Position numbers and translations under genes: made by a program
Assembly: GCA_016785225.1 (NCBI GenBank)
Contig: JAFBJZ010000952.1
Span: forward strand, 7,290,501 to 7,354,500
Source of the DNA: Psettodes erumei
Lineage: Eukaryota > Chordata > Actinopteri > Pleuronectiformes > Psettodidae
Reading direction: 5' to 3'
Length of the DNA: 64,000 bases
The notes under the pieces: generated by a model
Told to the model about the DNA's origin: nothing
The model's input: only the letters and a program-made list of their open reading frames with translations
The model's database searches: none
Shown here: piece by piece, positions 13,181 to 26,306 of the stretch
How positions within the stretch are numbered: the first letter of the stretch is position 1
Layout: each line of letters begins with the position of its first letter

Positions 13181-14399
13181 AGCATTCACACGACAGCATG
13201 TTGCATTTCACAGTATCCAGTCATCCAAGACTTGGCTCTTTCTGCCTCAACTGAAAGAAGCTGACAGAGTAGGTCAGCATTGTGGGGAGGAGTTAAGAGA
13301 ATTTAAGAGCATTTCTGATTGACACCTCTGTCGTTTAGTGCTGATGTTGCTCCTTCTACTTGTTGGGGTCCTTGTAAGTGGTGCAATTTCAAGTCCGAGA
13401 AATTGTTCAAAACTAGCAGTTAAGACTGAACAATGTGCGACTGCAGCAGAAAGGATCAGCTCCTAAACCCGAACAAAGTGCAAAATAAAAAGACAAACCT
13501 CAACATACATCAAATGTACAAGATCTGAAATTTGGTTTGCCTAATGCTCAGTGCATATGTTTGACACCTGTTTTTTTTCCCACCTGCCACAATTCTATTT
13601 TATTTACTAGCTTATATTTTTCTGCAGCCTGTGGAGTCATAATTAAATGAGAAAGAGCAGGCTGTCAGACAGAATACATTTTGCAGCAAATGCAGCATTG
13701 TTGCAGACATATTCTGTTCTGCAGGTCAGAAATCGCAACATAAGTCAAAGACATAAAGATGAGCCAGTGCAAAATTATGTGCCTATGTAGCACGATGATG
13801 ACGGTCAATCCACTGCTCTAAATCCTGTAATGATTTAACTGTGTTTGCAGTAGGATCGATGTGCACTGAAAAAGAGAATCCCAAAGCAGGGAGAAGTTTA
13901 CAGAGCTTTAGCCTTAGGCTAAATGTTGTACAAAAACCAGCAACAGCATCCCTTGAGATGACGCTTATCTGTTGCTCCAGCTGAGCTTGTACTTGTAGGA
14001 GGTTTATGTGCGTATTGAAGGATAGCTTTTATTCAAGGGAAGTGTATCCTTGAGGTAACACCGTTGACTTTTTATTTGTTTCTTCAGCAACGGTGAAAGA
14101 AGGCTGCTGAATGATTAGCGTTTTGGTTTTCCAGCTATCCCCTCCAATTTCACCGGTTTACTGTGAGGCTTTTGTCAATACAATACAACGAAGGTAACAG
14201 CTCATCTGTTCATTTCAACCCAAGTTACACTGAAAGACTATTTCCACCGTTACTATTCTTTAAGCATTCAGCAGACATAAATTCAATCTTCCTCGTTATG
14301 CCTTTATCAGTATGAAATTAAGGTTAATTGACTTTGTTGGGGAAACATCGAAAGAAAACATCCTTAATGGAACCAAAATGAAAATAACGTCATCTTCAA

Positions 14400-14660
14400 T
14401 TGCTTTAAAATATTTCTCAATATATGGCCGGCTTTCCTATTCCTCAGCCTCAGAAATAAGCTCCTCTTGTCCCAGGAGATAATAAATGAATTGAATCCCC
14501 CCACTCCAACCCCACCAAACCCCCCCTCCCCACTCCTTCTTCCTTATCGGTCATCTATTTTTCCAGAGTAAGCTATTACTTGCTGTGGTTGCTAGGCAAC
14601 AAGAAATATTAATAGCGGCTATTATTAGCCAGGCTCTGCTAGAGTAGTACTAAAATGTGG
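14400..14660. promoter_or_regulatory. Candidate regulatory patch with RFX X-box
   Basis: Unique sequence containing GTTGCTAGGCAAC at 14588-14600, an exact palindromic X-box of the kind bound by RFX factors, followed by AATATTAATAGCGGCTATTATTAG-type TAAT-rich text. The motif is seen; the enhancer role is inferred. Conservation could not be tested. Confidence 0.35.
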
Positions 14661-15726
14661 AAGTGGGAAACATGAATGTGTTACATAAATCTCCAGACCT
14701 TTCACAGTGTGTGCAAGTCTCTGTTTTTACGGTGATTTATTGCAATGACGGTTCATTTATGAGAAAAGGGGGTGTGAAATAAGAAAATGGAACATTACCC
14801 TGAAGGGCTATTTGAAAATAAATAATTGCAAAGGTGAAACAAAAGCTGTTTAAGAAGAAAGCACCCCCTCTCTGTTTCCTTCTAAAATGTTATTGGCCGA
14901 AAAGGGCTGCTTTGTTACACATACTCCTGTACGGGCATCATATAAACATGATTGCATACATGACACAGATTATATGTTGTCATCTTCTCCAATTAACTTT
15001 ACACTAAAAAGCAGATCAACTCTAAATGTTCCAGTTAACAGCATCTTTCTCCTGCACCAAGCACATTCTGCACAGTAGCCAGTGGATTGTGACCTAATCC
15101 TGAAGACTGGCTTTAATGGAGGCCTTAGCTACCACCCACGGAAAAAAAAAAATGGAGCCTGCAACTTATGCAGTTTGATTCTGAAAATCACATAAGACCT
15201 GATTAACGGAGGATAAATGCCACGGATGCTCACATTAAAGCATAAATATTCATGATGGAGGGCAGAGGGAAAAAAGTAATATTTATGTCAGATGAAAGTA
15301 TATAACGTTGAATAATTCACCACACCGCCCATCTATAATTCATCTGGTTCGATCCAATGATTAAAGCATTTGAATGTGTTCGCCAGGGGTGTTTACATGT
15401 TAAGTCTGAAGCATGTTTAACACAAGAAAAGTCCCTTTATTAGAGGGGAGAGTAGAGGTCCTCAGAGTCCTTCTGAAAAGAAAAAGTAGCTGACAAGGGA
15501 TACCCCCATCACAATTTTCTATTCAACCCCCCCCGCCCCATCCCTTTTTTGCTTTGCCTATCATAACGAATGGAAATGTGCAGCACTAAGTTTCTTGCTC
15601 CCTTTCTTGGTTCACTTTGAGGCAATGAAATCTTTTGAGTGGTGCAGCTGAATAGATATTAAAGGCGCTCTGCTGCAAAGGTCTGGGAGGCAGCAACTTT
15701 CTGGTTTATTAAATGTTGAACGTGTA

Positions 15727-16055
15727 GTAGGGGTGAAGTGGTTACCGGTTTCACGGTAAACCACAGTAAAACGGTTAGCCTATTACCATTTAAAATTTGT
15801 TCCTATTATTAAAACCGTGTTTGAGTATTGCATTTTGAAAACTCACAGTAAATGCTGTCCAGCATCAATTAGTTTTAGCAACTCTCTCCTAGATGCAGGC
15901 CTGCGGGCACAACATGTAACGTGTGTTTGTTTTGCATCAATCAAACCATGGCGGAAGGCAAAAACAGCACATCAGACATTTTTCAGCCCTCTAAAAGGAG
16001 TAAGTCTGAAATGTGGTTGTATTTTGGTTTCATGAGAGTGCTGAGGGACACTTAA
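15727..16055 (+). mobile_element. hAT transposon relic, 5' end with BED-finger start
   Basis: The left end begins with TAGGGGTG, typical of hAT terminal repeats, followed by an AT-rich stretch with several copies of ACCGG/ACGGTAA-like motifs that I know from teleost hAT elements. At 15948-16055 on the plus strand a 35-codon frame starts MAEGKNSTSDIF and contains KSEMWLYFGF, matching the start of hAT transposase BED zinc fingers (KSxVWxYFGF). It stops right after RVLRDT, before the finger's Cys/His ligands and long before the catalytic domain. The right terminal repeat was not seen. This is a truncated, inactive copy on the strand opposite tox2. Confidence 0.7.
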
Positions 16056-16795
16056 TAATTGTCACCTTGTCTGCAGAACATGCAGAAATGGGAGAAATAA
16101 AATAGCTTGTCATTCTAACTTGCTAATATCTTGTCAAGTTGCCTAGTCTTGTTAAAACACTGTGTTGTGCTGCTGTAAGCATTGTGTGTCTGCAGACTCA
16201 CTCATTGCACACAATAGCACGTAGTTTAGTCAACCTGCCTACATATATTGTTCATTTAAAATCCAACATCCAACAGTAGAATAATATCTTGAAACCAAAT
16301 TCAGACAACAATGATCATTTTAGTCACTCTGCAATCGTGAGTGTTATTAAATTTTCATACAGCTTCATCTTCATCTAATGTACAGACTCTGGCCTTGCTA
16401 AGATTTCACCGTTTCATCTTCCTTGGCCACTAACCAGGCTAATTATCACTGTAATAGAAGAATGCTTTGCCATTAAGAAAAAAAATTATCTGACAATATT
16501 GAGAGTGACAGACAGAACAGTCAGGCATTTTGCAGTTTCATTGTTGTTTATATGCATGTATAGCTCTATTGCAGTATCATAAGATTAATCATATTTGGAA
16601 AAAGTCTGGAAACATTGAACTTTCCATGACACAAACACGCAAAACCTTCAGAAAAGCGTTTTCTGGGCTGACTTGCTGGCTCACTTCCAGCCCTCTGACC
16701 ACAAGGACTAATTGCCTACCACAGCGCTTGACTTGCATGATCACGAAGGGCCACAGCAACATACAAAGAAAGAGAGAAAAAAAAGCTGTACTCAC

Positions 16796-17062
16796 TGAGT
16801 GCATTGGCCCTGAGAGGAGGTGGGTGTCCTGACCCAGCATGTTGGACATCATGAGGGCGGGCAGCTCGGGGTAGGAGTAGGTGTTGAGCAGGCCGTTGTG
16901 AGGCAGGGAATGGAAGGGGTAACCTGACTCGTGCTCCATGAGGTGCAGCAGAGACGGGTCAGCGTGGTTTGGCGGTGTGATCGGAGGAATCTCATAGTCC
17001 TCATCCCCTGCGCCTCCTCCTCCACCACCGCCACTGCTGCCTCTACCCTGACTGGAGTAGTT
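16796..17062 (-). CDS. tox2: tox2 exon with EDYEIPPITPPN domain (89 codons)
   Basis: This 267-nt exon lies between acceptor TGCCTTTGCAG|AACTAC and donor CACTCA|GTGAGT, phase 0 at both ends. The peptide starts NYSSQGRGSS, followed by a run of seven glycines, AGDEDYEIPPITPPN (about residues 18-32), then SLLHL, HESGYPFHSLPHNGLL, YSYPELPALMMSNMLGQD and ends LLSGPMHS. The acidic/IPPITPP block and the SNMLGQD block are the hallmark N-terminal, activation-type region of TOX proteins. EDYEIPPITPPN and DSHLLSG-like wording point to TOX2. The glycine run and the PF insertion after SGY are not in the human protein as I remember it. The frame stays open past the donor for 68 more codons (to 16589), which matters if the intron is retained. 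Confidence 0.92.
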
Positions 17063-18059
17063 CTGCAAAGGCAGAGAAAAGAAAGAAATACATTTTTTTT
17101 TTGAAGAATGCAAATCAGTGAAGCTGCTCATTTCCAAATTTCTGCAACATTCTTAGGTTTGCAAGTGTATAATTTCTTCCTAAGATATATTGGAAAAATA
17201 AATAAATACCAGGACAGGTTACAGATAGACAGACAATTGAATTCATGAATGTAAGGACAGTTCAGAGTCTACAACCTGTCCAGTAATTTGCATATCTTTG
17301 GAACATGGAAGGAAGCAACAGGGGGAGAAAAAAAATCACATAAATAAAACAGAAGGTTGGTTTCAAAACTTGAATCTCTAAAAAAAAATCCATCAGACAA
17401 TCATACTGCACAACATTTTCATCGCAAACTGACTTCAGTTACAATCTGTGAGAGAAGCTGTACACAAAGGATGTTCCAGAGTAATTAAAACGCTTCATAA
17501 TTGGCCTTTAAATGCACCTGTTGATGTTTTTTTTAAGATTTGTGTTTGACGCTGAACTGCGCCAGCCAATTCAGGGTGTTTTGCTGAAAATAAAAATAAT
17601 TAGAAATGCAAATTGCTGTGCTTACAAAAGTGTAAAGAATTCATTCATACACAGCAAATTAATTAGAGTTAGACAACAACAGCTGCTGTACAGAATAATG
17701 TGCTTCAGAAATGTTGACAGCTTTAAAGCAAGAAACTGTCAGCCTGCACACCTATGAAATACAGTTAATCAAATTCATTATATGGAAAAACACTATAGAC
17801 ACTTTATTTTATAATCTCATTACTGTAGTGCCAATCAGATTTTTAAAAATAGTAAAGCTGGACTACACAAGCCCCACATTCCTCATTATGAAATGTATAC
17901 ATCTAAAACATCTACTCTTGACCAACATGCTGAACAGGCTTAAAATACTAGCTTTAACAAATGAGAATAAAAGAAAAAAAATCAACATAACAATAAAAGA
18001 GGATGTCTAATGCTGCTCAAACTGAATGTAAACAAGTTTTTAGTGTGATATTAGATATA

Positions 18060-19610
18060 ATGATGCAAGAGTTCTATTAGATAAGGTGGTACCAACCCAA
18101 TTAAAACCTTGAAAAATAAGCAAAAGAATTCCGAAATCAATCCTGAACTGGAAAAGAAGCAAGACAGAAAGCGTAACTGCAGATGATGAAGAGAGTCTGT
18201 TCTATGTACACATACAAAAAAATTACAGCACTCCAACCAAAAGATAATAAAAACATGAATAACTCTTTTGACATCTTTGAGAGGTGTTCACCTTGGCTTC
18301 AAGTCTCAATTGAAAAAAAACTACTTTTAACAACTAAGCTCTCAATGAAATTTGAAGGAGCTTTTAAAAAAAATCACACAAAAGTTCTCAACAAAATATT
18401 AATTTTAAGAAGCTAAAGGGCCAAGAGTACCACCATGGTCACCCGCGAGGTCAGGTCATCCAATAATAAAAATCTCCCTTTTTTCCATTAAGACAGTTTA
18501 AGACAGTTTCAATCCATGTTTTTCATATCTTTTAAGCAGTCCAGCATGAAGGCTGCATTGAATCCTTACTTTTGATTCTTCTTTTCTTCTTAAAAATAGA
18601 TAAACAATGAAAAGGAATAATACATTATTTTGTATACATTAAGGACAGCATATTCAAAGGAAAGCATGATGGGACCCAAAATGGAGCCATGAGGGACCCC
18701 ACAAATTAGAATACAGTATTTGCCTTGGTGAAGCAAGAAACTCCTGTCTGTTGACAACTTATTTTGGTGCCTGCAGACCATTCAGTGTGTGATAAGGATG
18801 CTGTGATATACAATGTCAAAGACAGAAGTCAGGTCTAAAAGAGGTCTAAAAAAACAAAAACAAAAATAAATCAAATAAAAACCTAAATCAGTCAACTGTT
18901 TCAGTACTATGGAGGTGGTTTAAAAGTGGACTGAAACTATTCATAAATAGTGTGAAACTGAATAAAATCTACTTTCTCCAAAACTCTGGACAGAATAGGT
19001 AGCTTAGAAATTGGCCTTAGGTTAGAGAGAACAGAATGGGCCAGACTTTTTTTTATAAGAGGCTACACTACATCATGCTTAAAAGCTGCTGGAACACACC
19101 CTGACATAAGAGAGGTATTTATCAAATCAAGAATACTTGACCCAACAGTATTAAGAATGTCTTTGAGAAGGCAAGAGGGAATACTGTCTTGGGGGGCAAT
19201 TTGGAGGCCACAGATGATGAACTACCACTGATAATAAGGAAAAAGATAGAGGCTCAAACTGATCGAAGACAGCTGGGCACACAGGAGAAACACGAGTGTC
19301 TATGGCAAAGGGAGTGGGTGAAGACCTTAGAGCAGCAATCTTTTCGACAAAACATTTAGAAGTGTGGGTGTTGGCACAACACAAGCTGTATCACAAGGAT
19401 TTATAACAGAGTTGAACACTCTGAAAAGAACCTGAGACCTCTGACTGTTGTTGGAAACAAGGTTAGATAGATACTGTGTTTAAGCAGTTTTAACAGCTCT
19501 CTGGTATTTTCTGATAAAGAGTAACATAAAATCCCTAAGAAGACTTGGAGCGCTATGGTACTAATAAGGTGATACATGAGTAGAGCCTGTCGTTGTCTTT
19601 TCCAGTGACT
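18060..19610 (-). mobile_element. Degraded L2/CR1-type LINE (ORF2 reverse-transcriptase region)
   Basis: Minus-strand translation in shifting frames gives LINE ORF2 landmarks in the right order. From 19610 downward: an endonuclease-RT linker with YLSNLVSNNS-like text near 19440, PISKLPILSRVLEKV near 18990, HSTETV near 18900, LLDLTSVFDIVYHSIL near 18810 (normally LLDLSAAFDTVDHSIL), GVPHGSILGP near 18700 (normally GVPQGSILGP), and FKVLIGLVPPYLIELL near 18090 (normally FKxLHGLAPxYLxxLL). Spacing between the last two is about 640 bp, close to that of intact elements. Many stops and frameshifts and loss of one catalytic aspartate (D to Y in the AFDTVDH block) make it dead. It lies in the same orientation as tox2. 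Confidence 0.8.
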
Positions 19611-20939
19611 ATCTTGACATAATATTACACCAAGAAATATGGTTTTGTGCTCTCAAAAAGCATACTGGGGGTATTCACCAGGGAATGAAAAGCAATTTTG
19701 TCAGAGGCAATCTGATGCCAACTCCCCTTTATAATGACTGAAGAAAATTAATCATCACAAATAATATTCCAGTGTCAGCCATTCAAGAGCTTTTTAATAG
19801 AATTTTTATTATTCATGTCTCGTGGTACACATCAACTAGTCCGTTCTGCAACATTTCAGAAATCAATTCAATATCATCTTCGTGTAGGCTGTCATCTTGC
19901 CTGCCAGTGCAGCAATTCATCTTGCAAACAAATACTTTTAGCAAACAAATGGCAAGAAACGTCGAGGAACAGATACAATGTCCCCACGAGCAGAACTGGT
20001 GCTTGAAGATAGGATAAAAGTCTCATAATGTGCACTATCATTAGGGAGAAAATAATAATAATAAAAGGGAGTATGTTTATGTGATGTGCTATTTTCTTTT
20101 CCCATAACACTCACTCTTCTCGCTTGGTGCTTGCTCAGAAATATTATCACTGACAACTCCTTTTCCCATGGTAAAGGTTTTAACAAATGTTTGTTTCTTC
20201 GTTGTCTCACATTTATCATTCTTGTCATTTGTTGTTAACCAGGCATATGCTGCATGTTTAATTGAACAGAGAAATAAGAAAAAAAATCTTGGGGTATGCT
20301 GGGTTATGCAACCACCCCAAGCTTTATTAATTACTGCATCTGTCTACATATTCATACATTAAAAGCCTTCATAGAACTGAGGCTGGAGAGACCATCAGAC
20401 CATCATCTGTCTGTTGATGTGTTGCATGTGCCCTTTTGTGCTCATTAAAAGACACCCCAAAAAGAGCAGCTTAATAGCCAAAATACTCTCTTTACTGCAG
20501 TGTTTTCAAACTGTGGGAATGCCAGAGCAGAGCTGAAACTTATGCAATTAAAATCAGCTGCTAATAACTGTGATAATCAATTAATTGAGATTCTGATGCT
20601 TCCATTACTGTTCTCAGTCAAGCTCTACAGCATGCCCCACCCAGACCCACAGCCTAACATTCTTTTTCCACTGTTGTTGTTTCAACTTTATTAAAAACAC
20701 AACACAAGCTGCAAGACAGAAAAACGTAGAGTAAAAGCTGCACAGTCGTTGGATGTCAGAAAGACTTTTCAAGGAGTGTAATTTTAGAGACGAGTGGCTA
20801 AAGTTTATTTTTGTGAAATACCGCAGCATTTTAGTCTGAATTTGACCATCTGTTCGGCTCATTTTAGCACTGACAGACTGTCAGCATTTGCATTTACCAA
20901 TGAGTATCACCATGCCACAGCAGTAGCCTACAATCTGTT

Positions 20940-21172
20940 ACCTGTGGTTCGCCTGGCTATTTGTCACTCAGGAAAAATTTGGCCAATCAGAGGAGACGCT
21001 CACAAACCAATACAAAACACCCTGTTCTTGCCATGGTGCCAGAGAAAGCATGAGAGGGGAAATATAAAATTATATTGCATGGTTTTTGGTACTTAAAACC
21101 AAAATAGATCTTATTATGGATATTAAAACTTCAAATAAAACACTGGAAACATGTAAAATAGGTGACCTTTAA
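20940..21172 (+). repeat. Teleost interspersed repeat ending GGTGACCTTTAA
   Basis: TTTGGCCAATCAGAGGAGAC, a tract of AT-rich sequence and the terminal GGTGACCTTTAA resemble a frequent teleost repeat whose copies include a CCAATCAGAG block and end in GGGACCTTTAA. The match is from memory and diverged, so the boundaries are approximate. Confidence 0.45.
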
Positions 21173-24100
21173 CATAGGCTGATTTAAGCTTTGCATGACT
21201 CTGGAAACCTGACTTTTGTTGAACTGCACACAGCTGATAGGTACATGCATGTTCAGGACAGGCACTGCTTGGCCACAAATGATCACAAAACAGAACAATT
21301 ATAGCTCTATATTATGGTAAAATCCTTTGTGATCATACTAGACACAAGACTGGGGTCAAAAAGAAAAAAATAAATAGGAGACCAAGACATAAAATATAAT
21401 TCATCGATTAATACATTTAAGGAGAGAAATTTTGTCTGACCTTGGATAACATTTCAGAATAAAAATGTTCATGTACCACCCTCATGACAAATCCTTCATG
21501 TCTAGCACTGCCATGTTTTACCATATTGATGCTGAAAATGAGAGCAATTTTAACAACACTGATATATCTATACAGACTCGTTTTGTTGGATGTAAAGAGT
21601 TTAGCATTGATCCAGTGATACAGTAGAATACATGATGCATTTTGGACACTTCCTCTCCCTGAGATGAAACATAACTGCTGTCACACACGTACAAAGATTT
21701 AAATGCTGTCGGAGGCTATTTTACGGCCATGCCTTCCATCGTTTTTGTGAATCCTTTTTTTTCAGCTTCTTATGATGCCCTTGGAGATAAGACACAGGAC
21801 AAGGACATCACAAGTTTAATATTTTCAAACATAGATAAATAATTCATAAATATACTGTCTTTCACAGACATGGAGGAGAGTGGATAAAAGAGAGAAAGGG
21901 GTCAAAAATAAACACCAAATGTTGATTCAGCCTTCTATAACCTTCACCCTCCTCCCTCTCAGAGGTGAAATTTAAGCAAATCTTTAATTTTCCAGGACAA
22001 GGGCAATACTTTGGACCTTCTATCTACATATCAATAATAATACTTTTTTCTTTCTTCAACTTAAACACAATAAGCCCATGCTTCTTTAGTGCATCAGTTG
22101 TGATTTGTGTGATCAAATCAAAACACCATATTGCTCACAATCTTTAACATAGGTTATAGATGTGAAATATTGCTGTGAGGCATTTTCACTATCATCATAC
22201 ACAATGCAGTCCGTGGTTCTTTGAACAAAAGAGTGAGAAGATTCAGCCCCTGGGAACAATGTTGAATTGGTTTTTTTGTATCTCTGAAAGATCAAGACTG
22301 ACAAAGTGTGGATGATTTCTAATGTACGACACTAAGATCGCAAGACAAAAACAAACATAAAATCTGGTTGCATTTGATGTATATTTTTGAGTATATTTAC
22401 TTTAGGCTTTGAACTTAAATTATTCTCATCGCACTGCTGAATTTTCGAAAACATTCAGGTGTTCAATGAATCATATTTTTACTCTGTCATAGATTGTCTG
22501 CATGGAAAGTAACGGTCTCAGAATATTTCAAAATATGAGCATGAGCTATGAAAAGGAGATCATGTCATGAAGGATCTGCTAAGGTGAAGATCACCAGTCA
22601 TCAACCAGGAAAACAGTTTATGACATTTGACACCCAAGTGGAAATGCAATTTTCACCCATTTACATTACTGTGGATGCATACAAAAAGGAAAAATCCCGG
22701 ATCATAAAAATTATTTTCATTCATTCCAAATGAAATGATCAAAAACTGCTAAGTATGCATATTTCATACTCTTGTTTAACCTAAACTTCACTTATTTACT
22801 GCTACTTTTTAAAAGAAACGAGAGACAAGAGCAATATCTTGCTTTGTCTGGCCTCCAGTGGTTTAATGTCTCATCTTGCTGATGCATGGTAGAGGTGTAT
22901 TTCATGGTGTGTCAGTGCACACTGACATCAGTTGTGTTACAGGTGCAATAGAGCACACTTCTGATAACAAAGACCCACACAGAGGTGCAACACAGTTAAA
23001 TGTTTTAACTGGAGAGGGCAGTAAATCACCTGTTTTAGGATACTATGGGAGAGAACATCACTCATTGAAATCTAAGTTGATCCTGTAGATAAAATGTTTT
23101 TTGTTTTTTTTTACCGACCCATGTTTTTGTTAAGGTCGAGCTAAATGTAGTGTTTAGATAGAGAATGTCAGACACAAGACAAAGATGCCCAGTCATGTAG
23201 GTTTTGGTCCTCCTACTTGCATGTTAACTTTTTCTTGGTTTCCTGTCTTCCACATTATTGTGGGACAAGCATATTAAATTCACATATGACTGGAGTTCAC
23301 GCTGTAGCAGTTGTTAACCCGGCAAAGCCAGCAACTGAAATTTCACCTTGACATGTAAGCTTGTAAGTTGATAAGTCTCTGCAACCAGAAACAGCCCCAC
23401 CTTGTCGAGTTATCTTAAGTAATTATGTTATCTTAAATGGAAACAAATTAATCAGCTCAGCTAAAAGTTTTCTTGACACAAATGGCTGGGAAGATGAGAT
23501 GAAGTCATTAGCTTGGTTATGGAGTCATTCATAGCCTATGAGGTGTTTAGTGGAAGACAGCTCATCTGGGAACAATGATGTGTTCGTCAAAGGGAGGAGA
23601 ATGAAAATGTTGCACAGTACACCAGAGAGCCTGTCATGGCTGATGAGGGGCAAATTGTCCAAAGACAAGAGCTGTCTGTCTTTGATGGACTTTGTTATTA
23701 CAGCTTCAGTGACTAACATGCTCAAAGTGTTTCTGGCAATACAAAACACAGATAAAGTTTTAAAAAAGACAATCAGAAGAAAAATTTCTTCTGTGTATTA
23801 AAACCACATAACTTTGTATGAGTATACAGTGTCCTATGAAAAGTCATCCAGCCATATGCTACTTTGTGAAAAGAAATGACAGAGCAATATGGGTTCGGCG
23901 ACAAACAACAGCTGGCCATGCATACATAAAGGTCTCTGCGTCCACTCTGTGTATTCCAGATAGATGGATGGCAACAGTAAATCTTTAACATCTTATGGGG
24001 AATTTCAAAATTCACCTTCAAAGATCAACCTTGCGGTGCAGAGAACGGGCAGAAATCAAACTTGTCACTGGCGGGTCTTTTACATTGTGGACCCCTGATG

Positions 24101-26306
24101 CACAAGTTACCATTGCCGCTGCTGTCTGCAGGGTCCACAAAGGCTATCTGACCTGGCTTTGAAACGACAAGGAACTCCATTTGGGTGATGTATCAAGAGA
24201 AGTAGACAGCGTAATACAATAGCAGAAGAATGAAAAAGCAGATCTAGTAGGCTGACTGACAGAAAGACAGAACTGGGATAAGTGAAGTGTGCAGTGGGGG
24301 TGGGGGGTCCGATAGCAGTTCAGGGTCATAGGTAGTGTCCGTCACTAAAGGACAGGTGGTCTGTGGTGGACTTCAACCAATAGCAAAAGAGTGAGCGAGC
24401 CCCTTCCCTGCTCCCCAGTGCCCTGGTAATCCTCTCAAATGTCACATCAAAATGGATCTCATTTAGGTGGGTAAAAAGAATCTGACTCTACCACTGCAGA
24501 TGTGGGTGGACCTGTGGTGAATTGCACCTGAACTCCAAAAATGAGGCTGCAAAGGAAGCATTTTGTAAAGGTGTGCAAAAGAGCCAGGTGCCAAACATTT
24601 ATGTCAGTTAAATTTTTTAAAAATCACAGTCATGGATCAAAGATGAAGCCTGGAAAAATATCTCTGATCTCTGTGCCAAAATAGAGAGAAACAGAAAATT
24701 CTTTAATGCTTCAACCAAAGGCTGCATTTTTTTTATTTTTTTGAAAAGGGGTGCAATTCTGTGGTCTCAGCCACATTTCCTATTCTTATTCATTAGAGAG
24801 AATCGTATAAATAAATAAAATATGTTGTCTCGTAGTCACTCATCCCCCCCAAGGGAACATGGAAGCCCCAGTAATCACATATGGCACAATAGCTCGCCCA
24901 TAATCCCCTTTATTTTTATTTTCATGATGTCACTCTCTTTAAGCCCCTTGCTTTATGAGTCGCAAACGGAGTGGAGAGGGGAGGAGAGGAGGAGTGGAGA
25001 GGAGAGGAAAAAGCAAGGGAGGGGTGAAAACAAATGATGTGGATCCCTCATTGTTCTTTCTCTATGCCCTCATTCCAGTCAGGGTAATAAGAGAACATTG
25101 TGATTTACTGTCAGTGAAGCGCAAGAGTGCATCAGAGAGAATCCACTGCAGCAGGGGCCATTAAAATAGATTTAACTTCCCACAGTATTAGGCCAGATGT
25201 CTACACTTCTATTATATTTCAATCAGCCATGACCTTGGTCTCCATATGATGAGAAAGATCACTTGGAGAGAGGGAAAGAGGGAGTGAAAATACATGCAGA
25301 AAACCAATAGAAATATCAAACTACTTAGTCCCACTAAATTCCTCTGCTCCATCGTGCAGCATACACAGAGAGAAGCTGGGCCCGAAATAGAGCTAAGGTT
25401 TCAAGATCTCTTAAAAGAGTGTATGAATCATTGAGTGCACTCTCGCTGCCGATAAGTTGCTGGGTTTTTTTTTCGGGGGGAGTGCTGCTTTTCTGCGGGG
25501 TATGTGTTTGAGGAGGGACCAAGGGAGTATGCCAAAAAGAGTGGGACAGTGGGCCGTTTGATGTTCTTAAAAGCTTCAGATACCAACAGAAAGATGAATC
25601 TGTTCATATTCTTTGAACAAGGGAAATGTTGACTTCTCACATCACCACAGACTCTTTGAATGTTTCCCTCTAATATTTTGTTCGTCCTGTTGGTTGTTTA
25701 CTCTATGCACACAAATCTTGCTCTATTCTCGATAAATCTTTCACATAATATTTATACAATCCTTACCATGTGACAGAATAAGGATTTCCTTCCATTTCAG
25801 TGTTATTTAAGAAGAGCAGAAGTCACTGCTTGTTTTATTTCAAAGGATCATGGTAATTGGACTTATTGGCTGAAATGGACTGACCTACATAAAGAACTAC
25901 TAATCCCTGGTTACAACTGTATCTTACCATACCTCCTAGCATGGGCGTGGATGTTGAGCGGATGTTCCTCTGATGTTCTTCCAGCATTGTTTTCAAATAT
26001 TGATGCCCCAGTGCTGGTATAGAGCTGAAAAAAACCTGTTTCCAGCCTGGATTCATGATACTGAAATTGCATGGTCTCTTGAAATCTAAATACATGCCGT
26101 ACAATATGTATCTCTACTTCATTCTTGCGACCTTGCCAGCGGCTCTGCACAGCCTCAAAGAGGGAGTGAGATGTGTGTTGGCGTTTTCAGACCCTCAATT
26201 TTCATTTTTCATCCTTTGTCTCAAATGTCCCCCTAACTTTTCTTGTAGGGTGAGGATGCAAGGATAGAGGATAGAAAGACAGAGAGACATTCACTGAAGC
26301 ATAAGA

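Larger units (their letters stand above)
1410..16795 (-). other. tox2 intron between EDYEIPPITPP exon and HMG-box exon (15.4 kb)
   Basis: No exon was recognised, although one would be expected here. Contents: GA-rich purine runs at about 2270-2350 and 5085-5300, near-palindromes at 1609-1635 and 3650-3676, a CAT tract at 5583-5627, a CA tract at 12323-12358, candidate regulatory patches at 8470-8830, 10200-10720, 12800-13180 and 14400-14660, an unexplained open frame at 8079-8462, and a hAT relic at 15727-16055. In 5630-8070, 9000-10190, 10730-12320, 13190-14390, 14670-15720 and 16060-16790 I see unique AT-rich sequence with nothing recognisable. Confidence 0.75.

Noticed and set aside
12933..13181. 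Plus-strand frame ending at a CAGCG|GTGAGC donor-like site
   Set aside because: No convincing acceptor and no recognisable protein; a frame of similar length is open on the other strand.
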